In this document: in pieces, positions 8,011 to 22,583 of the stretch
Layout: the number at the start of each line of letters is the position of its first letter
Position numbering within the stretch: position 1 is the first letter of the stretch
Assembly: GCA_020832555.1 (NCBI GenBank)
Contig: JAFIEM010000001.1
Span: forward strand, 62,001 to 126,000
DNA from: Natronohydrobacter sp.
GTDB lineage: Bacteria; Pseudomonadota; Alphaproteobacteria; Rhodobacterales; Rhodobacteraceae
Length of the DNA stretch: 64,000 bases
Direction of reading: 5' to 3'
Translations under genes and position numbers: made by a program
The notes under the pieces: generated by a model
The model's database searches: none
Seen by the model: only the letters and a program-made list of their open reading frames with translations
What the model was told of the DNA's origin: nothing

Positions 8011-9294
8011 ATGGGTCCGATCCAGTCCTTTCAGGAATTGCGCGATTTCCTGCGCCGCCGCATGGCACTGATCGTGCTGGTTCTGGGTGCGTTTCTGTTG
8101 CTGAGCGTTCTGGTCGCGCTGCGCAGCGCCCCGGTCTATCAGGCGGTTGCCGTGCTTTCGACGCGGGTCGATGCAGTTGCCGATGCGGCAGTGGGCAATG
8201 GGTCGAGTGGCAATGCGGCGCGGCTGATGCAGTTGATCGAGCAACGTCTGACATCGCGCGAGACGATGCTGCGGATGGCGGATGACTACGAGATGTTTGT
8301 CGGGCGTCCGGCGCAGGAACGTGCGGACCTGATGCGTAGCTCGATCACGCTGATTTCGCAGGCGGCAGTGACTGTGGGGTTCGGGTCGGATGGGTCGCTT
8401 GCGTCCATGATTATCATGGCGCAGGCGGATACCGGGCCGAAATCGGCCGCGATTGCCAATGAACTGGCCGAGATGGTGATGGCCGAGACCGGGGCCGGGC
8501 GTACGGCGCGGGCGCGGCAGACGCTGCAATTCCTGCAGACCGAGCAGACGCGGCTGAATACCGAATTACTGGCATTGCAAGAAGAATCGCGTGTCTTCAT
8601 GGCGCAGAATTATGACGTGATGTCCTTCAATGCTGATGTGCGCCGCACCGAGTTGAGCCAGATCGTGAGCGATATTCAGGAAGCGCGGCGTGATATCACG
8701 GCGGCGGAATCGGAACTGGCAACACTTGTGGCGCAGAATACCTCGCAGCGACGTCAGGCGCAGTTGCGCGATCTGATTGCCGTGCGCAGTGCCGAGTTGC
8801 AGCGGTTGCTCGCGCAGCAGGCCGAGTTCGAACCTTATTTTCAGCGTGTCGCGCAGGCCGAACGGGAACTGGCGATCCTGACCGAGCGCGAGGCGAGGTT
8901 GCAGGACCGGCTGCGCGAGATCTCGGGGCAGGTGGCTGCGGCAGAGGCGGCGCTGCGGCTGGAAGCAGATTCGCAAAGCGCCACATTCGAATTGGTCGAG
9001 GAGGCCACGGTCCCTGAGTTTCCGATCTCGCGTTCGAAGAAGCGCACCGTGATGATGGGGGCTGTTGCCGGTGTGATCCTTGGAGCAATCGCGGGTTTCG
9101 CGCTGGAGATCCTGCGCCCCGCCCTGCGCAGCGCGCGGCAGGTTGAGCGTGAACTGGGGATGCGCCCGGTTCTGGTGCTCCCGGAACTGGTGCTGCCGGG
9201 GGAACGGCGCAGGATCTGGCTGGGCTGGATTGCCGGGGCCTGTCTGTTCATTCTGGCGCTTGCGGCAATCCTGTTGTCGCAACAAGCCTTGTAG
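8011..9294 (+). CDS. Wzz/chain-length-determinant family protein
   Basis: A 427-residue inner-membrane protein with an N-terminal membrane helix (about 18-40), a long periplasmic part rich in coiled coil (about 165-330, many Q, E and R), a second membrane helix (about 350-370) and a third near the C-terminus (about 402-423). This is the polysaccharide co-polymerase plan (Wzz/GumC/ExoP), which sets the chain length of O-antigen, capsule or exopolysaccharide. The kinase domain is separate, as in two-gene systems, and is encoded just upstream with a 33-base gap containing a GAGAGA ribosome site. The C-terminal cytosolic segment between the last two helices is about 25 residues. Confidence 0.8.
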   Translation: MGPIQSFQELRDFLRRRMALIVLVLGAFLLLSVLVALRSAPVYQAVAVLSTRVDAVADAAVGNGSSGNAARLMQLIEQRLTSRETMLRMADDYEMFVGRPAQERADLMRSSITLISQAAVTVGFGSDGSLASMIIMAQADTGPKSAAIANELAEMVMAETGAGRTARARQTLQFLQTEQTRLNTELLALQEESRVFMAQNYDVMSFNADVRRTELSQIVSDIQEARRDITAAESELATLVAQNTSQRRQAQLRDLIAVRSAELQRLLAQQAEFEPYFQRVAQAERELAILTEREARLQDRLREISGQVAAAEAALRLEADSQSATFELVEEATVPEFPISRSKKRTVMMGAVAGVILGAIAGFALEILRPALRSARQVERELGMRPVLVLPELVLPGERRRIWLGWIAGACLFILALAAILLSQQAL

Positions 9295-9311
9295 CGGGGG
9301 GCGGATCTGTC

Positions 9312-10802
9312 ATGCCAAACCCGATTGCCTATCTGGTGCTTCTGCTCTGGCCGGTTGCGATCATCTGGATGTTCCGCAAGATGCCGCCCGAGCGGGCCTT
9401 TATCTGGGCGATCCTGGGGGGCTACATGTTGCTGCCCGAGGCGACCGAGTTCAATCTGCCGATGATCCCGGCTTTCGACAAATACTCGATCCCGAACCTG
9501 ACGGCCTTTGTGGTCTGCGTGATGGTCTTGCAGTTGCGCTTCTCGTTTCTGCCCGAGGGTGGCTTGGGCAAGATTCTGACCGGTTTGCTGATCCTGTCGC
9601 CGGTGGCCTCGGTCTTTGCCAATAGCGATGCGCTGCATTTCGGCGGGATCGACGCCGGGCGGCTGCGGATCGTGGTCGAGCAGGAGGTCACGCTGCCGGG
9701 GATGCGGATTTACGATTCCGTCTCGGCGCTGGTGCGTGCGCTCATTCTGGTGCTGCCGTTCTTCATGGCGCGCAAGCTGCTGGCGTCCGAGGCGGCGTTG
9801 ATCGAGTTGATGCGCGCGCTGGTGATTGCGGGGCTGATCTATTCGGTGCCAATGCTGTTCGAGATGCGGTTCAGCCCTCAGCTGCACACCTGGGTCTATG
9901 GCTTTTTCCAGCATGATTTTGGCCAGATGATCCGCGAAGGGGGGTTCCGGCCCATCGTGTTCATGCCACATGGGTTGTGGGTGGCGTTCTTTGCGGTGCT
10001 TTGTGCAGTCTCGGCGCTTTATTTCGCGCGCGAGGCGATCCCGCAGGACCGTACGACAAAAGTGCTGATCGCGCTCTATCTGGTGGTCATGGTGTGGCTG
10101 TGCAAAAGCATGGGGCCGCGCCTGCTGCTGCTGGCGCTTTCGCCGCTGGTGCTGTTTTTCAACGCGAAACTCCATCTGCGCGTCGGCGCGGCGCTGGCGT
10201 CCGTGACCATGATTTATCCGCTGTTGCGCGGGGCCGGGCTGGTGCCGACCGGGGCCTGGGTCGAGTATCTCTACCAGACCCGGCCTGAACGCGCGCAATC
10301 GCTGGAATTCCGATTTGACAATGAGGATCTGCTTCTGGCCCATGCCTCGGAAAAACCGTTGGTGGGCTGGGGCGGATGGGGTCGCAACCTGATCCGCGAC
10401 CCGATGTCCGGCGAGATCGTCACCATCTCGGACGGCATGTGGGTGATCGTGATCGGTCAATATGGCTGGCTCGGCTATCTAGGCACGTTCGGCCTGCTCT
10501 GCTTGCCGCTTTTTGCGCTTTATCGGGCCTATCGTCATGTGCCTGCGGCGCAAGTGCCGCTGCCGGTTGGCGTCTGTGCGTTGATGCTGGGGGCCAATCT
10601 GGTTGACCTGCTGCCCAATGCCACGCTTGTGCCACTGACCTGGCTTCTGGCGGGCGCATTGCTGGGCCATGCCGAGATGCAGCGCGCGCGCAACCGCGCC
10701 ACTCGCAACCGCAGATTCGAGGCGTTGTCGCGTGACGGGCTTTTGTCCGGGGCGCGATTGCGCGATGTGCCGCAAATGAATGTTCAGGAAGCAAGACCAT
10801 GA
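9312..10802 (+). CDS. O-antigen ligase/polymerase-like membrane protein
   Basis: A 496-residue polytopic protein with about ten to twelve membrane segments. A large loop between the late helices (about residues 315-375, with R-A-Q-S-L-E-F-R-F-D-N-E, H-A-S-E-K-P-L-V-G-W-G-G-W-G-R) is the classic feature of the Wzy/WaaL superfamily. These enzymes polymerise repeat units or attach glycans to lipid carriers at the periplasmic face. It lies 17 bases after the Wzz-like gene and its stop overlaps the PKS start (ATGA at 10799-10802). Whether it acts as polymerase or ligase cannot be told from sequence. No flippase or initiating glycosyltransferase is in the window. Confidence 0.75.
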   Translation: MPNPIAYLVLLLWPVAIIWMFRKMPPERAFIWAILGGYMLLPEATEFNLPMIPAFDKYSIPNLTAFVVCVMVLQLRFSFLPEGGLGKILTGLLILSPVASVFANSDALHFGGIDAGRLRIVVEQEVTLPGMRIYDSVSALVRALILVLPFFMARKLLASEAALIELMRALVIAGLIYSVPMLFEMRFSPQLHTWVYGFFQHDFGQMIREGGFRPIVFMPHGLWVAFFAVLCAVSALYFAREAIPQDRTTKVLIALYLVVMVWLCKSMGPRLLLLALSPLVLFFNAKLHLRVGAALASVTMIYPLLRGAGLVPTGAWVEYLYQTRPERAQSLEFRFDNEDLLLAHASEKPLVGWGGWGRNLIRDPMSGEIVTISDGMWVIVIGQYGWLGYLGTFGLLCLPLFALYRAYRHVPAAQVPLPVGVCALMLGANLVDLLPNATLVPLTWLLAGALLGHAEMQRARNRATRNRRFEALSRDGLLSGARLRDVPQMNVQEARP

Positions 10803-13800
10803 GCCGTGAGACAGATATCGCCATTGTCGGGATGGCTGCACATTTGCCGGGGGCAGAATCCGTCGCCGCATTCTGGGACAATCTGCGCGCGGGACGGTCG
10901 TCGATCCGGCAACTGAGCGAAGCGGAATTGCTGGATGCTGGCGAAAGCCCGGCGAAGATGCGGGCTGCGAATTATGTGCCTTTCGCCGCGCCATTGGACG
11001 ATTTTGCCGAGTTTGACCCCGAGGCGTTTGGCTTTTCCCCGAAAGAGGCCGCGATCCTCGATCCGCAACATCGCCAGTTTCTGGAGGTAGCGTGGGAGGC
11101 GTTCGAGAATGCAGGCCATCCGCCGCAGGGCTTTCCCGGCCCGGTGGGGGTGTTCGCGGGCTGCGGGATGGGGAGTTACTTCTATTTCAACATCTGCTCG
11201 AACCCGCATCTGGTCGATGATGTGGGCATGTTCCTGTTGCGCCATACTGGCAATGACAAGGATTTCCTCTCGACCCGCGTCAGCCATATCTTCGATCTGC
11301 ACGGGCCATCGGTGAATGTGCAGACGGCGTGCTCGACCTCGCTGGTGGCGGTGCATTACGCGGTGCAGGCGCTTCTGACGGGCGAATGTGACATGGCGCT
11401 GGCGGGCGGCGTGACCATCGAGTTGCCGCAAGGGCGCGGCTATCTGTTCAAGGAAAATGAAATCCTCTCGCCCGATGGCGAGTGCCATGCCTTCGACCAT
11501 CGCGCGCAGGGCACTGTGTTCGGGTCGGGCGCGGGGGCTGTCGTGTTGCGGCGGCTGGAGGATGCGCTCGCCGATGGCGATCAGATTTTCGCAGTGATCA
11601 AGGGCAGCGCCATCAACAATGACGGGGCACAGAAGGCGGGCTATCTGGCCCCTTCTGTCGAAGGTCAGGCGCAGGCAATTGCCGAGGCGCATATGGTCGC
11701 AGGCGTCGAGGCCGAGAGCATTTCCTACATCGAATGTCACGGCACGGGCACCTATCTGGGCGATCCGATTGAAGTGGCCGCGCTGACGCAGGCTTTTGAT
11801 AGCGAGAAGCGTAGGTTTTGCCGGATCGGGTCAGTCAAGACGAATATCGGGCATCTGGACACCGCCGCTGGGGTGGCGTCGCTGATCAAGGTCGCGAGCG
11901 CCCTGAATCACCGGGAATTGCCGCCCTCTCTTGGCTATGAGGCGCCCAATCCGGCGATTGATTTCGAGAATAGCCCGTTTCTGGTCAATGACCGGCTGAC
12001 GCCCTGGCAAGGGGATGGGCCGTTGCGCGCGGGTGTGAACTCGCTTGGTGTGGGCGGGACCAATGCGCATGTGGTGCTGGAAGAAGCGCCTGCTGTGGCC
12101 GCGTCCGAAGACAGTGACTGGCCGTTCCAGATCCTGACGCTCTCGGCCAAGTCGAAAGCGGCGCTGAATGATGCTGCGCGCAATCTGGCCGCGCATCTGG
12201 ACGCGCATCCGGATCAGCCTCTGGCCGATGTGGCGTTTACGCTGAAAGAGGGGCGCATGGCCTTTGACCAGCGTCGGGTGGTCGTTGCGGAAACGCACGC
12301 CGAGGCGGCTGCGCTGTTGCGCGAGGACGCGCCGCGTCGGGTGTTCACGCATACGGCGCTGGATCAGCCGGACATGGCCTTCATGTTCCCTGGCGGCGGC
12401 GCGCAATATGCAGGCATGGCGCGCGATCTTTACGAGACTGAGCCGGTTTTCGCGGAATGGATGGACCGGGGGTTGGCTTATCTGGAGCCGAAGCTTGATT
12501 ACGACATTCGCGCGCTCTGGCTGCCCGAACCGGGGGGTGAGGCGCAAGCGGATGAGGTGCTGAAGCGCCCTTCGGTGCAATTGCCGCTGATCCTGATTAC
12601 CGAAGTGGCGCTGGCGCAGATGTTCATGGGCTGGGGGGTCAGCCCGTCGGTGCTGGTCGGCCATTCGATGGGTGAGAATACCGCTGCCTGTCTGGCCGGA
12701 GTGATGAGTTTCGAGGATTGCATCGGGCTGGTGCTGCTGCGCGGGCAGTTATTCGACACGGTGCCCGCGGGCGGGATGCTGTCGGTGCCGCTGTCGCTGG
12801 ACGCCTTGCAGTCCTATTTGGGGCCGGATCACGACGTTGCATCCCTGAACGCGCCCGAACTGACGGTGATTTCCGGCCCGCAAGCCGCGCTGGATGCGCT
12901 GGAAGCGGCCCTGCGCGCGGATGAGATCACGCCGCAGCGCGTGGCGATCGATATTGCCGCCCATAGCCGGATGCTGGAGCCGATCCTTGATCGTTTCCGC
13001 GCCTATCTGCGCTCGATCCCGCTGCACGCGCCGCAAATCCCGATCATCAGCAACCGGACCGGGGTAGAGCTGACGCCGGAACAGGCAACGGACCCCGATT
13101 ACTGGGTCCAGCATCTGCGCAACACGGTGCGTTTTGGCGATTGCATCACGACGCTGAGCGCGCGCAAGGATCGCATCTATATCGAGATGGGACCGGGCAA
13201 GGCGCTGTCCTCGCTGACCCGGATGCATGGGGCGGTGCCGGGGCAACAGGTGCTGTCCGCGCTGCGTCACCCGGAAGAAGAAATCGCGGATGATCTGTAT
13301 CATCTGGGGGTTTTGGCGCGTATCTGGGCCTTGGGCGGGGCTTTCGACTGGTCCCAGATCTGGGGCGAGGCGAAGCGCCGCCGCGTCAGCCTGCCGAGCT
13401 ATCCCTTCCAGCGGTCGCGGTTTTTCATCGAACCGGGGCAGGCCGCGCAGGTGGATGCCCCGCTTCTGGAACGGATCGACGATCTGGCGCAATGGGGTAC
13501 GCGGCTGGGCTGGAAGCCTGCCTATGCCGATTGCGATCTGGATGTGACGCGCGATCTGGGCACGCTGTCCGAAACATGGCTGATCTTTGCGGATGAGACG
13601 GGCATGGCGGCCCCTGTGATCGCGGCGTTGCGCGATGCGGGGCAGAAGGTGGTGGAAGTGCGCGCGGGCGACACATTCGCGCGCAAGGCAGAGGGGCTTT
13701 ACACGCTTGCGCCGGAACATGGGCGTGACGCCTATGCGCGGCTGATCGCGGAACTGGTCTCGGATGGGATCGCGCCCACACGGATCGCGCATTTCTGGCT

Positions 13801-16800
13801 GGTCACAGGGCGCGAGAATTTCCGGCCGGGATCGTCCTTCCTGCATCGCAATATCGAGCAGGGGTTTTATGCGCTGTTGTTCCTTGCGCAGGCGATGCAG
13901 AGCGAAAGCCTGCCCTTGCCGGTTCATGTGACTGTCGTGACCAATGGCGCGCAGGCCTTGGAGGGCGAGGCGCTGCGCCACCCCGAGAAAGCGATGATCG
14001 CGGGGCCTGCGCGGGTTGGCCCGCGCGAGATGCCGGGGCTGAGTTGTGCAACGCTGGATATCGACGGCAGCGCGGATAGGGTCGCGCTGCTAGAGGAGAT
14101 TTGCGCCACGCCCGCCAATGGCACCGCCCTGATCCGCAAGGGCAAGCGTTATGCACAGGTGTTGCGCGCGGCCAAGCTGGAAGATCGTCTGCCCGAGATA
14201 CCGCAGGGCGCGCATTGGGTGATCACCGGTGGTTTCGGCGGGATCGGGCTGACTTTGGCCGAGGAGTTGATCTCGCGGTTCGGCGCGAAGATCACGCTGC
14301 TGGCGCGCACGCCTTTGCCCGCACGCGAGGATTGGGCCGAATGGCAGGCGGATCATGGCCCGATGGACGCGACCACGCGGCGGATCATGGCGGTGGAACG
14401 GCTGGAAGCGCTTGGCGGCGCGGTGCATGTCGCTGTGGCCGATGTCTGCAACATTGACGAAATGCGCGCGGCACTGGCGGGGGCAGAGGGTGCGTTGGGC
14501 AAGCCTTACGGGTTGATCCATGCAGCCGGCCAGATCAACGACGCGCCGCTGCTGGCGAAATCGACGGGCGATGTGGAAGAAGTCTTTGCGCCCAAGCTGC
14601 ATGGGCTGCAGGTGATCGACCAGCTTTTGCCCGATGGCGCGCTCGAAGTGATGGTGCTGTTCGCCTCGACCTCGACCCTGACTGCGCCTGTGGGGCAGGT
14701 CGATTATGTCGCGGCGAATGAATACCTGAATGCCTTTGCCCGGTCGCGCAGCGCTGGGCGCACCAAGGTTGTCGCGCTGAACTGGGGTATCTGGGCCGAG
14801 GCGGGCATGGCGGCCGAGGCGATGGCCGCGCGCTTGGGCACCACGCCACAAGCGCCAATGACGCCTTGCTCGCAGCCGCTCTATGACGAGATGGGGTTCG
14901 ATCCGAAGGGCAACCGACGGCTGGTCAAGCGCCTGAGCCCGGATGACTGGATCGTGGACGAGCACCGCACCAAGGACGGTGCCGCCGTGCTGCCGGGGAC
15001 GGGGGTTCTGGACCTTGCTGCCCAAGCCCTGCGCGCGCAGGGCGAGGTGGGGGCGTTTGAAATCCGCGATCTGTATTTCTTCCGCGCGCTGTCCGTGCCG
15101 GGGCCGCGAGAGGTCCGCGCGACACTGGCGCGCACGGGCGAGGGCTATGATTTTGCGCTGCGCAGCGATGTGATGCAGGGCGGGTCCAAGGGGTTCGTGC
15201 TGAACGCACAGGCGCAGCTTGGGCTGCTGCGCGACGCCGCGCCCGCGCCGCTTGATCTGGGCGCGATTGCAGCGCGGATGGGCGAGCCGCGCGAAGGGCA
15301 GGGGTTGGTCAGTCCGCAAGAGGCACATCTTGATTTCGGGCCGCGCTGGCGGGTGCTGAACCGCATGGCCCTTGGTCAGCGCGAGGGGCTGGCACAACTG
15401 AGCCTGCCGGGTGACTATCGCGGCGATCTGGACGCGGGCCATGTGCTGCATCCGGCGCTGATGGATCTGGCGACCGGCTGGGCGATGGAGCTGATCCCCG
15501 GCTATCAGGGCGCTCATCTGTGGGTGCCGCTGTCTTACGCGCGCATCCGTGTTTGGCGCGACCTGCCGGGCGAGGTGTTCAGCCATGTCCGGCTGCGGGC
15601 CGAGCCGGAACCGGGATTTGCCAGTTTCGACATCACGCTGGCCGCGCCGGATGGGTCGGTCGTGGCTGAGATCACGCGCTTCACGATCAAGCGGCTGGAG
15701 GCCGGGGGGTTTGCCGATGCCCCGCCCATTCGTGCCTCGGAACTGGAGCGCGACGCGCCTGTGCAAAGCACATCGCTATCACCTGCCGAGGAACGCTTGC
15801 GCGATATGCTGGCGCTGGGGATTACCCCGCGCGAGGGGGGCGAGGCGTTCTTGCGGGCACTGGCCAGTGGCGTGTCGCCGGTGGTTGTGTCCTCGATCGA
15901 CCCCAAGGCGCTGATCGCGCAGGTTGAAAGCGAGAGCACGCGCACAAGTGGTGAGACGAAATTCGAGCGGCCCGATCTGGGCACGGATTATGTCGCGCCG
16001 CGAAATGATGTGGAACGCACGCTGGCTGGGTTCTGGGCCGAACTTCTGGGGATTGAGCAGATCGGGGTCGAGGATAATTTCTTCGATCTGGGTGGCCATT
16101 CGCTGATCGCTGTGCGGCTGTTCGCGCAGGTGAAAAAGGCGTTTGGCGTCGAATTCCCGATTTCGGTGCTGTTTGAAGCCCCCACGATTGCGGCCTGTGC
16201 GGCGATGGTGGCCGAGGTCACGGGCGCCTCGCTGGAAGGTGGGGCAGAGGTGCGCGAATTGCCCAAGCGGCGGCGATTTACCCATCTGGTGCCGATGCAT
16301 GAGGGCGAAGGCGGGCCAGAGACACCGTTTTTTCTGGTCGCGGGGATGTTCGGCAATGTGCTGAACCTGCGCCATCTGGCGACACTTCTGGGGCGTGACC
16401 GGCCCTTTTACGGGTTGCAGGCGCGCGGGTTGTTCGGCGGCGAGGCGCCCCATGACCGGATCGAGGAGGCCGCGCGCGACTACATCGCGGAAATGCGGCA
16501 GGTCCAGCCGCATGGCCCTTATTTGTTGGGCGGCTTCTCGGGCGGTGGGATCACCGCCTATGAGATCGCGCGGCAATTGGAAGCGGCGGGCGAGGTGGTC
16601 GAGATTGTCGTGCTGCTCGACACGCCCCTGCCGGTGCGTCCCAGCCTGTCACGGCAGGACAAGGCGCTGATAAAACTGGCAGAATTCCGGCGCAAGGGAC
16701 CGGGCTATGCGTTGGAATGGTGGCGCGCGCGAAAAGCATGGCAGGCGCAGCTGGCACAGGGTCCAGCGTCGGATAGTGCCGATGCCTTCCATAATGCCGC

Positions 16801-17104
16801 GATTGAGGCGGCGTTCCGGCAGGCTGTGGCGGAATATCAGGTGCAGCCTTGGGATGGAAACCTGATCCTGTTCCGCCCGCCGCTGGACAAGCACTGGCAG
16901 GTGTCCGGCGGTCACTGGGTCAGCGCGGGCAAGGAATATGTGTTCGACGACAATGAATGGGGTCGGTTCGCGCCCAATTTGCAGGTGTTCGAGGTGCCGG
17001 GTGATCACGATTCGATGGTGCTGGAGCCAAATGTCCGCGTGTTGGCCGCACGGCTGCAGAAATTGATGCGCGCAGTCCCGCGCAGGCAGGAGGCGGCGGA
17101 ATGA
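10799..17104 (+). CDS. Type I polyketide synthase, KS-AT-KR-DH-ACP-TE
   Basis: A 2101-residue single-module PKS. Ketosynthase: Cys178 (T-A-C-S-T-S), His314 (H-G-T-G-T) and His352 (N-I-G-H-L). Acyltransferase: Ser623 in G-H-S-M-G-E, with A-A-H-S where the extender-specifying motif falls. Ketoreductase: nucleotide motif G-G-F-G-G-I-G near 1141, Tyr1303. Double-hotdog dehydratase-like domain: His1389 and Asp1556. Acyl carrier protein: Ser1768 in L-G-G-H-S-L. Thioesterase: Ser1914 in G-F-S-G-G, His2070 in G-D-H-D. There is no enoylreductase. The ketoreductase precedes the dehydratase, the reverse of the usual modular order, and the first dehydratase motif has one extra residue (H-x4-G-x4-P). Start and stop overlap both neighbours. 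It probably works with the NRPS encoded 1 kb downstream. Confidence 0.92.
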   Translation: MSRETDIAIVGMAAHLPGAESVAAFWDNLRAGRSSIRQLSEAELLDAGESPAKMRAANYVPFAAPLDDFAEFDPEAFGFSPKEAAILDPQHRQFLEVAWEAFENAGHPPQGFPGPVGVFAGCGMGSYFYFNICSNPHLVDDVGMFLLRHTGNDKDFLSTRVSHIFDLHGPSVNVQTACSTSLVAVHYAVQALLTGECDMALAGGVTIELPQGRGYLFKENEILSPDGECHAFDHRAQGTVFGSGAGAVVLRRLEDALADGDQIFAVIKGSAINNDGAQKAGYLAPSVEGQAQAIAEAHMVAGVEAESISYIECHGTGTYLGDPIEVAALTQAFDSEKRRFCRIGSVKTNIGHLDTAAGVASLIKVASALNHRELPPSLGYEAPNPAIDFENSPFLVNDRLTPWQGDGPLRAGVNSLGVGGTNAHVVLEEAPAVAASEDSDWPFQILTLSAKSKAALNDAARNLAAHLDAHPDQPLADVAFTLKEGRMAFDQRRVVVAETHAEAAALLREDAPRRVFTHTALDQPDMAFMFPGGGAQYAGMARDLYETEPVFAEWMDRGLAYLEPKLDYDIRALWLPEPGGEAQADEVLKRPSVQLPLILITEVALAQMFMGWGVSPSVLVGHSMGENTAACLAGVMSFEDCIGLVLLRGQLFDTVPAGGMLSVPLSLDALQSYLGPDHDVASLNAPELTVISGPQAALDALEAALRADEITPQRVAIDIAAHSRMLEPILDRFRAYLRSIPLHAPQIPIISNRTGVELTPEQATDPDYWVQHLRNTVRFGDCITTLSARKDRIYIEMGPGKALSSLTRMHGAVPGQQVLSALRHPEEEIADDLYHLGVLARIWALGGAFDWSQIWGEAKRRRVSLPSYPFQRSRFFIEPGQAAQVDAPLLERIDDLAQWGTRLGWKPAYADCDLDVTRDLGTLSETWLIFADETGMAAPVIAALRDAGQKVVEVRAGDTFARKAEGLYTLAPEHGRDAYARLIAELVSDGIAPTRIAHFWLVTGRENFRPGSSFLHRNIEQGFYALLFLAQAMQSESLPLPVHVTVVTNGAQALEGEALRHPEKAMIAGPARVGPREMPGLSCATLDIDGSADRVALLEEICATPANGTALIRKGKRYAQVLRAAKLEDRLPEIPQGAHWVITGGFGGIGLTLAEELISRFGAKITLLARTPLPAREDWAEWQADHGPMDATTRRIMAVERLEALGGAVHVAVADVCNIDEMRAALAGAEGALGKPYGLIHAAGQINDAPLLAKSTGDVEEVFAPKLHGLQVIDQLLPDGALEVMVLFASTSTLTAPVGQVDYVAANEYLNAFARSRSAGRTKVVALNWGIWAEAGMAAEAMAARLGTTPQAPMTPCSQPLYDEMGFDPKGNRRLVKRLSPDDWIVDEHRTKDGAAVLPGTGVLDLAAQALRAQGEVGAFEIRDLYFFRALSVPGPREVRATLARTGEGYDFALRSDVMQGGSKGFVLNAQAQLGLLRDAAPAPLDLGAIAARMGEPREGQGLVSPQEAHLDFGPRWRVLNRMALGQREGLAQLSLPGDYRGDLDAGHVLHPALMDLATGWAMELIPGYQGAHLWVPLSYARIRVWRDLPGEVFSHVRLRAEPEPGFASFDITLAAPDGSVVAEITRFTIKRLEAGGFADAPPIRASELERDAPVQSTSLSPAEERLRDMLALGITPREGGEAFLRALASGVSPVVVSSIDPKALIAQVESESTRTSGETKFERPDLGTDYVAPRNDVERTLAGFWAELLGIEQIGVEDNFFDLGGHSLIAVRLFAQVKKAFGVEFPISVLFEAPTIAACAAMVAEVTGASLEGGAEVRELPKRRRFTHLVPMHEGEGGPETPFFLVAGMFGNVLNLRHLATLLGRDRPFYGLQARGLFGGEAPHDRIEEAARDYIAEMRQVQPHGPYLLGGFSGGGITAYEIARQLEAAGEVVEIVVLLDTPLPVRPSLSRQDKALIKLAEFRRKGPGYALEWWRARKAWQAQLAQGPASDSADAFHNAAIEAAFRQAVAEYQVQPWDGNLILFRPPLDKHWQVSGGHWVSAGKEYVFDDNEWGRFAPNLQVFEVPGDHDSMVLEPNVRVLAARLQKLMRAVPRRQEAAE

Positions 17105-18093
17105 GTGCGACAGTTCTGACGGTGATTCTGAATTACCGCACAGCGGATATGACCCTGCGCGCGGCAGAAACGGCCCTGCGCGCAATGGAGGGGATCGAGG
17201 GTGCCATCACGATTGTCGATAATGACAGTCAGGATGGATCCTACGAGGCGCTGGTCAAGGCGACCGCAGGCTGGCCGCGCGTGCGGGTGATCCAGTCGGG
17301 GCGCAACGGGGGGTTTGGTGCGGGAAATAATGTTGGCATCCGCGCGGGTCTGCCGGATGGCTCAAGGCCCGATTTCGTCTATCTGTTGAATTCGGATGCC
17401 TTCCCCGAACCGGACGCCATTGCGCGGTTGCGTGACTATCTGCTGGAAAACCCCGATTGCGGCTTTGTCGGCAGCCATGTGCGCGGCGAGGATGATGTGG
17501 CGCATGTCACCGCGTTCCGCTTCCCCTCGGTCTGGTCGGAATTCGAGGGGGCGGCGCATACCGGCATCGTCACGCGGCTACTGAAGCGCCATGTCGTGCC
17601 GATGGGGGTGCCGGATCAGCCCAGGGAAATCGACTGGTGCGCAGGCGCGAGCGTGATGTTCCCGATGCCTGTGCTGGATCGGGTTGGCCTGTTTGACGAG
17701 GCGTTTTTCCTGTATTTCGAGGAAACCGACCTGTGCCATCGGATCAAGGATGCAGGCTGGCGCGGCGTCTATCTGCCAGAGGCGCGGGTGGTGCATATCG
17801 GCTCGGTCAGCACCGGTATGAAGCAATGGAAACGCCAGCCGCGCTACTGGTTTGACTCGCGGTCGCATTATTTCCGCAAGCGCGGTGGGGCGGCCTATCT
17901 TGCGGCTGTGACGCTTGCGCATCTGGCGGGGGCGGGAATCTGGAAACTCCGTCGCTTGCTGGAACGTAAAGAGGAACGGATCGCGCCATATTTTCTCCGC
18001 GATCTTGTGTCAGAGACATGGCGAAACCTCATGCCGGGCGCGACGGCCACTGAGGGCAGAACACGGGGGCAAGGGGCACCCGTCGAGAGGTAA
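17101..18093 (+). CDS. Glycosyltransferase family 2, rhamnosyltransferase-like
   Basis: A 330-residue GT-A glycosyltransferase. The N-terminal V-I-L-N-Y-R-T, I-V-D-N-D-S-Q-D-G-S (about 38-47), N-G-G-F-G-A-G-N-N-V-G (about 70-80) and L-L-N-S-D-A (about 97-102, metal-binding) are family 2 hallmarks. The acceptor-side E-E-T-D-L-C-H-R-I-K-D-A-G-W is typical of the WbbL-like rhamnosyltransferase subgroup. A hydrophobic stretch near 265-280 may anchor it to the membrane. Its ATG overlaps the PKS stop (ATGA). It probably adds a sugar to the polysaccharide or to the PKS/NRPS product; the sequence does not decide which. Confidence 0.85.
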   Translation: MSATVLTVILNYRTADMTLRAAETALRAMEGIEGAITIVDNDSQDGSYEALVKATAGWPRVRVIQSGRNGGFGAGNNVGIRAGLPDGSRPDFVYLLNSDAFPEPDAIARLRDYLLENPDCGFVGSHVRGEDDVAHVTAFRFPSVWSEFEGAAHTGIVTRLLKRHVVPMGVPDQPREIDWCAGASVMFPMPVLDRVGLFDEAFFLYFEETDLCHRIKDAGWRGVYLPEARVVHIGSVSTGMKQWKRQPRYWFDSRSHYFRKRGGAAYLAAVTLAHLAGAGIWKLRRLLERKEERIAPYFLRDLVSETWRNLMPGATATEGRTRGQGAPVER

Positions 18094-18098
18094 GAGTG

Positions 18099-22579
<4,481 letters not shown>

Positions 22580-22583
<4 letters not shown>

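Noticed and set aside
14090..15766. A 558-codon open frame antisense to the PKS
   Set aside because: Same reason: no motif, no ribosome site and full overlap with assigned KR and DH domains.
10799..17104. Fatty-acid synthase or heterocyst-glycolipid-type synthase instead of a PKS
   Set aside because: The KS, single AT, KR-DH order, ACP and TE with an adjacent NRPS and PPTase fit a hybrid polyketide system better. No PUFA-type tandem ACP array is present.
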